From the NCBI GenBank assembly GCA_051275515.1, contig JBNMOT010000005.1, positions 1 to 64,000 on the forward strand: a stretch of 64,000 bases of DNA, given 5' to 3'. The notes under the pieces are model-generated. The model was given only the letters and a program-made list of their open reading frames with translations. It did not search any database and was not told where the DNA came from. This DNA is from Oleispira sp051275515 (lineage in GTDB: Bacteria; Pseudomonadota; Gammaproteobacteria; Pseudomonadales; Oceanobacteraceae). The position numbers and the translations under genes are program-made. Below are positions 1-8,172 of the stretch, in pieces. The first letter of the stretch is position 1, and the number at the start of each line of letters is the position of its first letter.

Positions 1-676
1 TGGTTGGCTTGCCAGCAACTACAGCCTGGTTCTGGATGATGTACAGACGGACAATGCAGAGATCACTGCGAGAGGAGTGACGATCAAGGGTATGGCCGCG
101 AACAACAAAACCTATGACGGCAACACAGACGCCCGGCTTACGGGCGGATTACTTAATACCGGTATTGAGGGAGAGACACTCACCTTTATAGGACAATCAG
201 GTACTTTTGTTGATAAGAACGCGGCCAATGGCATCGTGGTGAACGTTACTGGTATAGAGCTGGTGGGAAATGGTGCGGATGGCGCGGGAAATGTGAACAA
301 TTACCATCTGGAAGCCCAACCGACAGTGGCCGCTGCCAATATCACTAAGCAAGTACTGACAGCGAAGATTGCCGCACAGAACAAGGTTTATGACGGCGAA
401 ACGAATGCCATAGCGGAGTTTACGGTAGTAGACGGTCTGGTCGGGAATGAAACCGTCACGGCGACGGGTGTTGCAACTTTTAATACTAAGGATGTGACCA
501 CGGCCAATGTGGTGAAGGCGGAGAGCATTGAGCTTGCTGATGGAGAAAATGGTTGGCTTGCCAGCAACTACAGCCTGGTTCTGGATGATGTACAGACGGA
601 CAATGCAGAGATCACTGCGAGAGGAGTGACGATCAAGGGTATGGCCGCGAACAACAAAACCTATGACGGCAACACA
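1..676 (+). repeat. Exact 127-bp direct repeat (1-127 and 550-676) inside the YDG exoprotein gene
   Basis: Bases 1-127 are identical to 550-676; they diverge at 128 versus 677 (g/a). A second near-identical pair covers about 1227-1350 and 1491-1614. These are coding repeats of the YDG units and are likely to recombine or be homogenised. Confidence 0.9.
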
Positions 677-1942
677 AACGCCACGCTTAAAGGCGGGTTT
701 CTACAAGGCGTTATTGAGGGTGAGGCAATCACCTTTACAGGACAATCAGGTACTTTTGCTGATAAGAACGCGGCCAATGGCATCGCGGTGAGTGCTAATA
801 TAAGCTTAGAAGGTACAGGCAGCGTACTGGCGAGCAATTACAGCCTGACTCAACCGACTTTGGCCGTTGCCAATATCACTAAAAAAGCAGTGACGATCAA
901 GGGTATGGCAGCGAACAACAAAACCTATGACGGCAACACAAACGCCACGCTTAAAGGCGGGTTTCTACAAGGCGTTATTGATGGTGAGGAACTCACCTTT
1001 ACAAGAGGTTCTGGTACCTTTGAATATAAGAACGCGGCCAATGGCATCGCGGTGAGTGCTGATAATGCAACACTGCAAGGTACAGGCAGCGTACTGGCGA
1101 CCAACTACAGCCTGACCCAACCGACTGTGGCCGTTGCCAATATCACCCAGAAAGCAGTGACGATCACGGGTATGGCAGCGATCAACAAAACCTATGATGG
1201 CAACGCACAAGCCTCGCTTACCGGCGGATTACTTAATACCGGTATTGAGGGAGAGGCACTCACCTTTACAGGACAATCGGGTACCTTTGCTGATAAGAAC
1301 GCGGCCAATGGCATCGCGGTGACGGTTGCTAATACAACGCTGGTAAATGGCAGCGGTTTGGCGAGCAACTACAGCCTGACCCAACCGACTGCGGCCGCTG
1401 CCAACATCACCCCCAAAGCACTGGCTATCACGGGTATGGCCGCGATCAACAAAACCTATGACGGCAGCACAGTCGCCTGGCTTACGGGCGGATTACTTAA
1501 TACCGGTATTGAGGGAGAGGCACTCACCTTTACAGGACAATCGGGTACTTTTGCTGATAAGAACGCGGCCAATGGCATCGCGGTGACGGTTGCTAATACA
1601 ACGCTGGTAAATGGAAGCGGTCTGGCGAGCAACTATAGTCTGACACAACCGACGGTGGAAGCTGCCAACATCAACGCGATGGTGGAGGCATCGAGCCAGG
1701 TTTATGACGGCACACTGACTGCCGCACCGGTGTTTACGGTAACGATTCAAAATGTGATCAAGCAACTAGTGTCAAATGTTCTCTCGCTGGCGGGTGACTC
1801 GTCTTCGACCGCTAGGGTGATACCAGGCCCCAGCGTCATGATGAGCAACGGCAACCTGGGCTCGCCCTTGCAAGTCATTAAGGGTGGCATCCGGCTGCCA
1901 GAAAATTTACCTGACCTGATTGGAGAAGATAAAGATGCCTGA
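2..1942 (+). CDS. TpsA-type exoprotein with YDG repeats, 3' part (5' end outside window)
   Basis: The reading frame is open from the left edge, so the gene is truncated by the window; the first internal ATG is at 77. About 646 residues are visible. They consist of seven repeats of roughly 85-90 residues, each centred on a K/Q-x-YDG motif (near bases 107, 385, 656, 917, 1187, 1448 and 1699), the YDG/MBG-type stalk repeat of filamentous-haemagglutinin-like adhesins. The N-terminal secretion (TPS) domain is not in view. The last ~60 residues are non-repetitive. The gene overlaps the TpsB transporter gene by 8 bases, so the two are probably co-transcribed and the product exported to the cell surface. 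Base composition is richer in GC than genes after 4.3 kb, suggesting acquisition by transfer. Family assignment is confident; the ligand is unknown. Confidence 0.85.
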   Translation, partial: GWLASNYSLVLDDVQTDNAEITARGVTIKGMAANNKTYDGNTDARLTGGLLNTGIEGETLTFIGQSGTFVDKNAANGIVVNVTGIELVGNGADGAGNVNNYHLEAQPTVAAANITKQVLTAKIAAQNKVYDGETNAIAEFTVVDGLVGNETVTATGVATFNTKDVTTANVVKAESIELADGENGWLASNYSLVLDDVQTDNAEITARGVTIKGMAANNKTYDGNTNATLKGGFLQGVIEGEAITFTGQSGTFADKNAANGIAVSANISLEGTGSVLASNYSLTQPTLAVANITKKAVTIKGMAANNKTYDGNTNATLKGGFLQGVIDGEELTFTRGSGTFEYKNAANGIAVSADNATLQGTGSVLATNYSLTQPTVAVANITQKAVTITGMAAINKTYDGNAQASLTGGLLNTGIEGEALTFTGQSGTFADKNAANGIAVTVANTTLVNGSGLASNYSLTQPTAAAANITPKALAITGMAAINKTYDGSTVAWLTGGLLNTGIEGEALTFTGQSGTFADKNAANGIAVTVANTTLVNGSGLASNYSLTQPTVEAANINAMVEASSQVYDGTLTAAPVFTVTIQNVIKQLVSNVLSLAGDSSSTARVIPGPSVMMSNGNLGSPLQVIKGGIRLPENLPDLIGEDKDA

Positions 1943-3641
1943 TGGGGTCAATAACCATAAGCCGCTGCACACTATGAAGCCTCTGTTCGCGGCACTGTTG
2001 ATCGCCATTTCCCCACTGGCTGCGCAAGCGGCCAGGCCTGTGGTTCAAGGTGCGGGGGATATCCTGCAGCAGGTTGAGCCGCTCAACCTCCCTGCGTTTT
2101 CGTCCAGCGAGACTGGGCTGACGATCGAACGGGCAGACGGCGCCAAGCTGCCGCCGAGCGCACCGTTCCTGGTGACGAGTATCCAGATCACCGGCAACAC
2201 TCACCCACACGCCTTGTTCGATACACCGACCCTGCACGCCCTAGTGGCCGACGTGGAAGGCAAAAGCCTTAGCCTTTCCCAATTGGGTGAGTTGGCTGCC
2301 CGCATTACCCGCTATTACCAAAGCCATGGCTATCCGCTGACGCGGGCGATCATCCCAGCGCAGACGATTGTGGCAGGGAAGGTGCTTATCGAAATCATCG
2401 AAGCGCGCTTCGGCCAGATCAGCCTTGACAACCGCAGCCGGGTGAAAGATTCCTTGCTGCAGGCGACACTCGCCCAGCTTCAAAGCGGGCAGGTCATTGG
2501 CCAGACCGAGCTGGATCATGCCTTGCTGCTGGTCTCGGACATTGCGGGTGTCGTGACAGACGCAACCCTGAAGGCGGGTGATGTCGTCGGCACATCAGAC
2601 TTGCTGGTGAGCACTACGCCCGGTGCGATGGTCACGGGTAATATGGTGCTAGACAACTTCGGTAACCGCAATACCGGTAAGGCGCGGATCGGCGGCACCG
2701 TGAACGTCATCAACCTGTTGCAACACGGCGATGTTCTGAGCGCGAGCGGCTTAAGCTCGGGCGGCGGGTTGAACTACGCCCGTCTGGGATTCGAAACCTT
2801 GATCAACGGGCAGGGCACGCGCCTGGGCGGGGCTTATTCGGCACTGCGCTATGCGTTGGACGCCCCGCAGGCGAATGGCAGCGCGCGGGTCGCAAGCCTG
2901 TGGGGCAAGCACCCACTGCTGCGCAGCCGCGATGTCAATCTTTACGGGCAACTCCAATTTGACAGTCTGCAACTGCGCGACCACATTGACGCCATCGCCA
3001 TTAAGACCGACCGCTCGTTGAAGAATGTGACGTTGAGCCTGACCGGGGATGCACGCGATGCGTTCCTTTCGGGCGGCATCAACACTTGGAACCTGGGCTT
3101 GACCGCTGGGCGCGTTGGTTTTGACAACGCGGATGCGCAGGTGAGCGATGCGGGGACCACTGACACACAAGGCGGGTTCTTCAAATGGAACGCGAACCTT
3201 TCACGTCTGCAAAGACTGAGTCCAAAGAACAGTCTTTACTTGGTCTTCTCCGGCCAGTGGGCGGACGGTAATCTGGATGCGTCGCAGAAGATGAGCGTGG
3301 GTGGGCCGTCCACGGTGCGCGCTTATGTCTCGGGCGCACTGTCGGGCGATACCGGCTATCTGGCAACCGCTGAATTGCGGCACACCCTAGGCACAGCTTG
3401 GGGCGGGCAATGGCAGACGGTGGCTTTCGTCGACACTGCGCGCGTGACGGTCAACAAGAATACCTGGGTTGCGGGAACGAACAGCGCAACTCTGAGCGGA
3501 TCGGGGGTAGGGATCAATTGGGCCGGGCTGAAGCAGTGGCGTGCCAAGGCCAATATCTCCACCCGCATTGGTGCGGCTCCAACGCTGGTGGCGAGCAGCG
3601 AACCCATCCGTGCATGGGTCGAGATCAGTAAGGGGTTTTGA
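1935..3641 (+). CDS. TpsB outer membrane transporter, ShlB/FhaC/HecB family
   Basis: Predicted outer membrane pore that exports the upstream TpsA exoprotein. From the ATG at 1935 the product has 568 residues. A GGAG motif lies 9 bases before this ATG; a TTG at 1920 in the same frame lacks such support. A hydrophobic signal segment follows Met14 and ends near the AQAA motif. A proline-rich linker leads to a POTRA-type domain at about residues 78-155, and the remainder has alternating beta-strand character typical of the 16-stranded barrel, ending in a Phe as in many outer membrane proteins. Length fits the family (about 550-580). It overlaps the tpsA stop by 8 bases. GC-rich like its partner. 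The family is clear; substrate pairing is inferred from adjacency. Confidence 0.88.
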   Translation: MPDGVNNHKPLHTMKPLFAALLIAISPLAAQAARPVVQGAGDILQQVEPLNLPAFSSSETGLTIERADGAKLPPSAPFLVTSIQITGNTHPHALFDTPTLHALVADVEGKSLSLSQLGELAARITRYYQSHGYPLTRAIIPAQTIVAGKVLIEIIEARFGQISLDNRSRVKDSLLQATLAQLQSGQVIGQTELDHALLLVSDIAGVVTDATLKAGDVVGTSDLLVSTTPGAMVTGNMVLDNFGNRNTGKARIGGTVNVINLLQHGDVLSASGLSSGGGLNYARLGFETLINGQGTRLGGAYSALRYALDAPQANGSARVASLWGKHPLLRSRDVNLYGQLQFDSLQLRDHIDAIAIKTDRSLKNVTLSLTGDARDAFLSGGINTWNLGLTAGRVGFDNADAQVSDAGTTDTQGGFFKWNANLSRLQRLSPKNSLYLVFSGQWADGNLDASQKMSVGGPSTVRAYVSGALSGDTGYLATAELRHTLGTAWGGQWQTVAFVDTARVTVNKNTWVAGTNSATLSGSGVGINWAGLKQWRAKANISTRIGAAPTLVASSEPIRAWVEISKGF

Positions 3642-4169
3642 ACAGCAGCGGGTTCTGTCGCAAATAGATTTTATAGTTTCATCTTTAACGAACGGTTTTA
3701 GATAGTTAAAATAATGTAGACGACATAAAAGAACTGGCAGAATGCACCATGCTTTTTGGGCTAAAGGAATAGCCATAGCCATAGGTTGAATCAACTCCTA
3801 TGCCATTTAATAAATTCATTATCCTTAATTGTAAATATTTTGCCCTCATTTAGGTTAGCAATAACACCTAAGGAGAGGGTAATGCCCCATCAATGAGTAT
3901 TTTACTAAAAAAATCATTTGAATGCAGTTACTCCGAAATTGGGGCTGATTCCTCTGTGTTTTGAAATTAGCTATGACGCAGGCGAAGAAGAGAACTTTCA
4001 AAATTGTGGGTGCTGGCTTTTTCTAAGTCAATGCCACTTGCATTGAAGCTTATGCCCGTGCTGTTGTCTTTTCTAGCGATTTTAAAAAAAGGGGCATCTT
4101 TATTGCGGTCTTATCGGGTTGATGAATCTCTGGAATTCTTAAGGACAGAGGGTTTTAGAGTATTTTTTA
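3642..4169. other. Intergenic gap at the end of the GC-rich segment
   Basis: Composition drops from GC-rich to AT-rich within about 20 bases of the tpsB stop. The gap holds an IS6-like terminal repeat near 3651 but no transposase reading frame. An open frame of 68 codons at 4004-4210 runs into the tRNA gene and is judged spurious. Nothing else supportable is seen. Confidence 0.6.
3651..3665 (+). mobile_element. Putative IS6-family terminal inverted repeat remnant
   Basis: GGTTCTGTCGCAAAT at 3651 resembles the ends of IS6-family elements (IS257/IS431 ends begin GGTTCTGTTGCAAA, one mismatch in 14). It sits 10 bases after the tpsB stop, exactly where base composition changes. No matching inverted copy and no transposase are visible to the right, so it would be a solitary, decayed end. 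The resemblance is from memory of the family, not a search. Confidence 0.4.
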
Positions 4170-4245
4170 TGGTCTCCCCACCGGGACTCGAACCCAGAGC
4201 AGCCGCTTAGGAGGCGGCAGTTTTATCCAGTTAAACTATGAGGAG
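4170..4245 (-). tRNA. tRNA-Arg (anticodon CCT)
   Basis: On the minus strand a complete cloverleaf folds: a 7-bp acceptor stem (CTCCTCA with TGGGGAG), a D stem GTTT/AAAC, an anticodon stem GCCGC/GCGGC around the loop CTCCTAA (anticodon CCT, reads AGG), a T arm CTGGG-TTCGAGT-CCCGG, discriminator A and an encoded CCA. Length is 76. The 5' base C is unusual but paired. It lies between the GC-rich secretion genes and the arsenosugar genes; tRNA-Arg genes are common integration sites. Confidence 0.93.
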
Positions 4246-4375
4246 ACAATAACCGCGCCATTCTATTACTTTCAGGGGGTTTATGACAACCTTGTAAAGT
4301 GAACTTATTCGCGCTTCCGTCATCGAATTACGTTATCGTTGTTTAATAATTATTATTTAGTGGTCTGTTTATTAT

Positions 4376-5374
4376 ATGAGAGATACAAAGCCTTTACTGA
4401 TGGTGTCTAATTTTCCTGCGCTAACGCGTGCGTCGCTAGAAATTCTGCAGGTGAATCTTGGTTATACATGCAATTTAAGCTGCACGCACTGTCATGTAAA
4501 TGCTGGGCCTAAACGTACTGAGCAAATGGATAAAACCAATATTGACTTGGTTATTGATATTTTAAAGCAGCATACGGTGACGACGCTTGATTTAACCGGG
4601 GGTGCGCCTGAATTGATGCCGCATTTTCGTTATTTGGTGAAGGCGGCTCGTGAGCTTGGCGTGACGGTGATTGATCGCTGCAACTTAACAATTTTAAATG
4701 AGCCAGGACAAGAAGATCTTGCTCAATTTTTAGCCGATTATAAAGTAGAAGTCGTTGCTTCGTTACCTTGTTATAGCGAAGAGAATGTTGACTCTCAACG
4801 TGGTAAGGGTGTCTTTGAATCCAGTATTGAGGGTTTGAAAAAACTTAATGCGTTAGGTTATGGCAAAGACGACCCGACATTACCGCTCAACCTTGTATAT
4901 AACCCAGGTGGTGCTTTTCTTCCCCCAGGTCAGGTTGAGCTAGAAGCGGATTATAAAAAGCAGCTGGGCGCTGAACATGATATTGAATTCAATAGTTTAT
5001 TCACGATTACCAATATGCCTATCTCGCGTTTTGGGGCCGTGCTGTTAGCGCAGGGTGAATTTTACGATTATATGAATTTGCTTAAAGACAGTTACTCTCA
5101 TGCCAATTTGGCGGGTGTGATGTGTCTGAATACGGTAAGTGTTGATTGGATGGGCAATCTTTATGATTGTGATTTTAATCAGATGTTAGAAATTCCCCTT
5201 TCGGGTGGCCATAATAATAGTAATGGTAATAGTAATGACAAGGGTGCTAAATCGGACTATCACTTAACGGATTTATTAACGTCTGACCTTAAAGGTTTTC
5301 CTATTAGGGTAGCTGAACATTGTTATGGTTGTACGGCAGGCCAAGGCAGCAGTTGTGGTGGGGCGATTGATTAG
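4376..5374 (+). CDS. arsS: Arsenosugar biosynthesis radical SAM enzyme ArsS-like
   Basis: The product is a 332-residue radical SAM protein of the ArsS type, which in characterised systems transfers the 5'-deoxyadenosyl group of SAM to dimethylarsenite to make arsenosugar precursors. The N-terminal CxxxCxxC (Cys32, Cys36, Cys39) that binds the [4Fe-4S] cluster is intact. The C-terminus has the family's Cys-rich tail (Cys316, Cys319, Cys327); in some members of this family a selenocysteine occupies this region, but here the codon is TGT. An Asn/Ser/Gly-rich stretch near residues 279-290 looks like a low-complexity insertion. It is the first gene of a three-gene operon. The start is chosen because the first 20 residues match the usual family N-terminus. 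No arsM methyltransferase is adjacent. Confidence 0.85.
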   Translation: MRDTKPLLMVSNFPALTRASLEILQVNLGYTCNLSCTHCHVNAGPKRTEQMDKTNIDLVIDILKQHTVTTLDLTGGAPELMPHFRYLVKAARELGVTVIDRCNLTILNEPGQEDLAQFLADYKVEVVASLPCYSEENVDSQRGKGVFESSIEGLKKLNALGYGKDDPTLPLNLVYNPGGAFLPPGQVELEADYKKQLGAEHDIEFNSLFTITNMPISRFGAVLLAQGEFYDYMNLLKDSYSHANLAGVMCLNTVSVDWMGNLYDCDFNQMLEIPLSGGHNNSNGNSNDKGAKSDYHLTDLLTSDLKGFPIRVAEHCYGCTAGQGSSCGGAID

Positions 5375-6111
5375 TGAGTGGTTCGATTAATATTGTTGTG
5401 CCTATTTATAACGAGGATGAAGCTGTTTTAGAGTGGTTGCAGCAGTTAGTCAGTTATTTAGGTACCGGTGATCGTCTGGCTGTGGTTGATGCCAGTGATG
5501 CCCCTGCCATCAAAGAATTTTATTCTCATGCTATTTTCCAGTCCGATCAGGTCTTTTATTTAACAGCAAAAAAAGGCCGTGCTGTGCAGATGAATGCGGG
5601 GGCTGAGTTTTTGTTATCGCGAATGGATAACGAAAAAGATATTACTAGTATTTTATGGTTTTTACACAGTGATAGTGGTCTGTCGCCGACACACCTGCAG
5701 TATCTATCCCAACTGAGTCCAGAGGTAATGTGGGGACGGTTTGATGTGCAGCTGAGTTCAGATTTGGATCTTCGTTCACAGGTATTTCCTTTCGGAATTA
5801 TTTCTAACTTTATTAATGTTCGTTCTCGTTTAACTCAGGTAATGACCGGTGACCAAGGCATTTTTATGCGCGCTGATGTGTTTCAGCAGTTGCAGGGTTA
5901 TGCCCATATTCCCTTGATGGAAGATGTGGAAATATCTAAGCGTTTACGAATGCTTACCAAGGCGGACTGCGATGGGCCAACTTTATACACCAGTGCGCGC
6001 CGATGGCAGCAACATGGTTGGGCTAAGACGGTATTATTAATGTGGCAGCTTAGGTTACTGTATTGGTGGGGCATTTCACCCGAGACATTGGTGAAAAAAT
6101 ATTATGGTTAA
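5374..6111 (+). CDS. Arsenosugar-cluster glycosyltransferase (TIGR04283-like, GT2 fold)
   Basis: A 245-residue cytoplasmic GT-A glycosyltransferase. The N-terminus carries VPIYNED, the usual nucleotide-binding start of family 2 enzymes; HSDSG near residue 108 is in the place of the DxD metal motif, and a MEDVEISKR motif lies near residue 188. The GTG start overlaps the last base of the arsS stop, so translation is probably coupled. Glycosyltransferases of this type routinely sit beside arsS and are presumed to act in arsenosugar or arsenolipid assembly; the acceptor is not known from sequence. Confidence 0.82.
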   Translation: MSGSINIVVPIYNEDEAVLEWLQQLVSYLGTGDRLAVVDASDAPAIKEFYSHAIFQSDQVFYLTAKKGRAVQMNAGAEFLLSRMDNEKDITSILWFLHSDSGLSPTHLQYLSQLSPEVMWGRFDVQLSSDLDLRSQVFPFGIISNFINVRSRLTQVMTGDQGIFMRADVFQQLQGYAHIPLMEDVEISKRLRMLTKADCDGPTLYTSARRWQQHGWAKTVLLMWQLRLLYWWGISPETLVKKYYG

Positions 6112-6769
6112 AGTCAAAAATAATGACAATGACAATGACAATGAAACTCTGAGTCGTATAAAGGCGTTTAATCATAAAAGTATTGAATGGGTGGTATTAA
6201 CCAAAGCGCCTATTCCTGGCTTGGTAAAAACGCGTTTGATTGCTGAATTAGGCGAGCAAGGTGCGTGCGACGTTTATGAGCAATTGCTGGCGCGTTTGCT
6301 CGGAAGTTTATCTGATATTGCGAGTTCTCAAGTCGCATTATGGATCGCGGGCAATGCTGATCACAAGGCTTTTGAACCTTGGTCTGGTTTAGCCACGTTT
6401 TATACACAAGCTGAAATGGGTGACTTAGGAGAACGAATGGCGCTGGCGGTGCAATCGTCATTAGCGCGGGGTTTTATTCCGGTATTAATCGGTGTTGATG
6501 TACCTGACTTAGATGAAGCCTACTTAACGCATTGTCTGCATCAGTTGCAAAATCACGATCTTGTCATTAGTCCAGCGGCAGACGGTGGCTATGGTTTATT
6601 AGGTATGAAGCAGTTTTACCCTGAGTTGTTTGTGAATAAACAGTGGGGAACGGGTAGTGTGTTTGCCATGACCAAACGTGATATTGATAAACTCGGTATT
6701 GAGGCGGCTTATTTATCTGAGGTATGGGATGTTGATGAGCTTGCCGATGTGCAGCGTTGGATTTCTTAA
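6104..6769 (+). CDS. Arsenosugar-cluster glycosyltransferase-like protein (DUF2064, TIGR04282-like)
   Basis: A 221-residue protein of the DUF2064 family, which is related to nucleotidyl/glycosyl transferases such as CofC. Visible family features are TKAPIPGLVKTRL near the N-terminus, GDLGERM in the middle, a GVDVPDL metal-site-like motif and PAADGGYGLLG. It overlaps the upstream gene by 8 bases and closes the operon. The first ~20 residues include an Asn-Asp run encoded by a hexanucleotide repeat at 6122-6145, and are not part of the conserved fold. Translation could alternatively begin further in, but no better start with a ribosome site is seen. Precise reaction unknown. Confidence 0.82.
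   Translation: MVKVKNNDNDNDNETLSRIKAFNHKSIEWVVLTKAPIPGLVKTRLIAELGEQGACDVYEQLLARLLGSLSDIASSQVALWIAGNADHKAFEPWSGLATFYTQAEMGDLGERMALAVQSSLARGFIPVLIGVDVPDLDEAYLTHCLHQLQNHDLVISPAADGGYGLLGMKQFYPELFVNKQWGTGSVFAMTKRDIDKLGIEAAYLSEVWDVDELADVQRWIS
6122..6145 (+). repeat. In-frame hexanucleotide repeat (AATGAC, about four copies)
   Basis: Three perfect AATGAC units and a fourth ending AATGAA encode alternating Asn-Asp at the start of the DUF2064 protein. Unit length is a multiple of three, so slippage would change length and not frame. Confidence 0.9.
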
Positions 6770-6781
6770 AGAAGAAACCCC

Positions 6782-6849
6782 GTTAACCTTTATGTCTAAA
6801 TGTATATTCATATTCATATTTATATTTATAGCTAGTATTAAAGGTTAAC
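6782..6849. terminator. Long-loop inverted repeat between convergent genes
   Basis: GTTAACCTTTA at 6782-6792 pairs with TAAAGGTTAAC at 6839-6849 around an AT-rich loop with CATATT/TATATT repeats. It separates the arsenosugar operon from the convergent methyltransferase gene. No clear T-run follows, so a terminator role is only probable. Confidence 0.4.
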
Positions 6850-6875
6850 CGCTGTAACTGTCTGGTTGTTAATCC

Positions 6876-8156
6876 TTAGTCTTTTGACCAAGGGTTAATT
6901 TTCCCTTTTGCTGAGCTTGGTACTTCTTCTTTCGCTTTTCCCCAGGGGCTGGTTGAGGTTCCCGTATTAGGTTGAGCATCTATTGCGGCTGGTATTTCAA
7001 TAGGTATCACCGTTGAGATTTCAGTAATCGTTTCCACAGGAAGCTCGGTAGGTGTTGCAATAGACAGTTCAGTGATCGCTGTAATAGGCAGTTCTGTCGG
7101 CGCTTCAATGGGCATCTCTATAGGCATTTCAGTAACAGGCTGACGAGCACTGACGGTCTCTGCTTCTGCTATCGCTTTTCCCCAAGGATTGAAAGAGCCG
7201 CGTGTCTTAGGCTTTGTCTCAGGTTCGGCAATCACTTCCACTTCTACAATGGCTCTCGCTTTTGCTTTGAATATATGAATCTGAGCATCGATGGTGACGG
7301 TTAATGCTTCTAAGCTCGCTAACGCTTCTTTTTTATCCGCTTTAGTACGCCAGTTGTGCGGCGTCATTAGCAGAAGGTCTTGAATTTGCTGCTGGCTGCT
7401 CAGTGTATTCTGGTAGCTAACTTGCTGATGATCAACCAGTTCAAAATCGTCACCCATATTTTTAACGGGGTCGAATTCGGCTTTGGTGATTTCTTCGTAC
7501 AGTTTTTCACGCAGTTCAATTAAGTGCTTTTCACCGGTATTCACGCAGATGAAAAAGCCATCTTGTTTAATAACCTTGTGATAGCTCTCGGGCATCAGGC
7601 GGGTAAATAAGCAGGTAGCGATATCGATGCTGTGCGCTTGCAAAGGAATGTCGATGGCAGAGGCCACTAACCATTCGCTGGTATGGGTATTAGGAACATC
7701 TTCTTTCCGTGTTTCAGCTTTTGCCCGCTTGGCCGCCGCGATCACAGCATCTTTCGATATGTCCAAACCAAACAGGTTATGTTTGATCTGGTGGTCGCTT
7801 AAACTGTTGTGCATGCGCTGGCTGTAATACCCTTCGCCGCAGCCTATGTCGAGCACTTGAATAGGCTGCTCGAGCTTAACCGCCGATATTTTAAGGGCTG
7901 AGTCAACAATGATTTGATTCAAACTATCAGAGATTGGGCGATAAAAATCTGAATTCAAAAATGCTTGGCGAGCCATAACCATTTCTTGGCTATCTCCCGG
8001 ATTTTTTGAATTTTTCTTGTGCGCTAATAGCAGGTTTAAATAGCCTTGGCGCGCACGGTCGAAGCTGTGATTGTTCACACAGCTCAAACTTTTATTGCTG
8101 TCGTTTGCGTGTAGGCTTTCCTTGCATACCGGGCATAATAAAATTGATGCAGTCAT
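6876..8156 (-). CDS. rlmA: RlmA-like 23S rRNA guanine-N1 methyltransferase with repetitive C-terminal tail
   Basis: Residues 1-300 match RlmA: a zinc finger (Cys8, Cys11, Cys26, His30), the DRARQGYLNLL motif, the SAM site VLDIGCGEG at 101-109, and the family's C-terminal helices. RlmA methylates G745 (or G748) of 23S rRNA. Usual length is about 270-280; this one has 426. The extra ~120 residues contain three PW(G/S)K motifs (323-327, 403-407, 421-425) separated by a Thr/Pro/Glu/Ile-rich stretch of degenerate 8-10-residue repeats. The ATG at 8156 is preferred over an in-frame GTG at 8171 because it aligns with the family start. It follows dapE closely on the same strand. The enzymatic call is confident; the tail's role is unknown. 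Confidence 0.82.
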   Translation of the reverse strand: MTASILLCPVCKESLHANDSNKSLSCVNNHSFDRARQGYLNLLLAHKKNSKNPGDSQEMVMARQAFLNSDFYRPISDSLNQIIVDSALKISAVKLEQPIQVLDIGCGEGYYSQRMHNSLSDHQIKHNLFGLDISKDAVIAAAKRAKAETRKEDVPNTHTSEWLVASAIDIPLQAHSIDIATCLFTRLMPESYHKVIKQDGFFICVNTGEKHLIELREKLYEEITKAEFDPVKNMGDDFELVDHQQVSYQNTLSSQQQIQDLLLMTPHNWRTKADKKEALASLEALTVTIDAQIHIFKAKARAIVEVEVIAEPETKPKTRGSFNPWGKAIAEAETVSARQPVTEMPIEMPIEAPTELPITAITELSIATPTELPVETITEISTVIPIEIPAAIDAQPNTGTSTSPWGKAKEEVPSSAKGKINPWSKD

Positions 8157-8172
8157 TTTATTCAGTGTCACT

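Noticed and set aside
3387..3794. Minus-strand frame across the tpsB end
   Set aside because: Opposite to a strongly supported gene and spans the composition break; no family signal. It was examined as a possible transposase remnant and not accepted.
4004..4210. Plus-strand frame of 68 codons
   Set aside because: Its end reads through the minus-strand tRNA-Arg gene and the C-terminus is the typical peptide read from a tRNA; no ribosome site.
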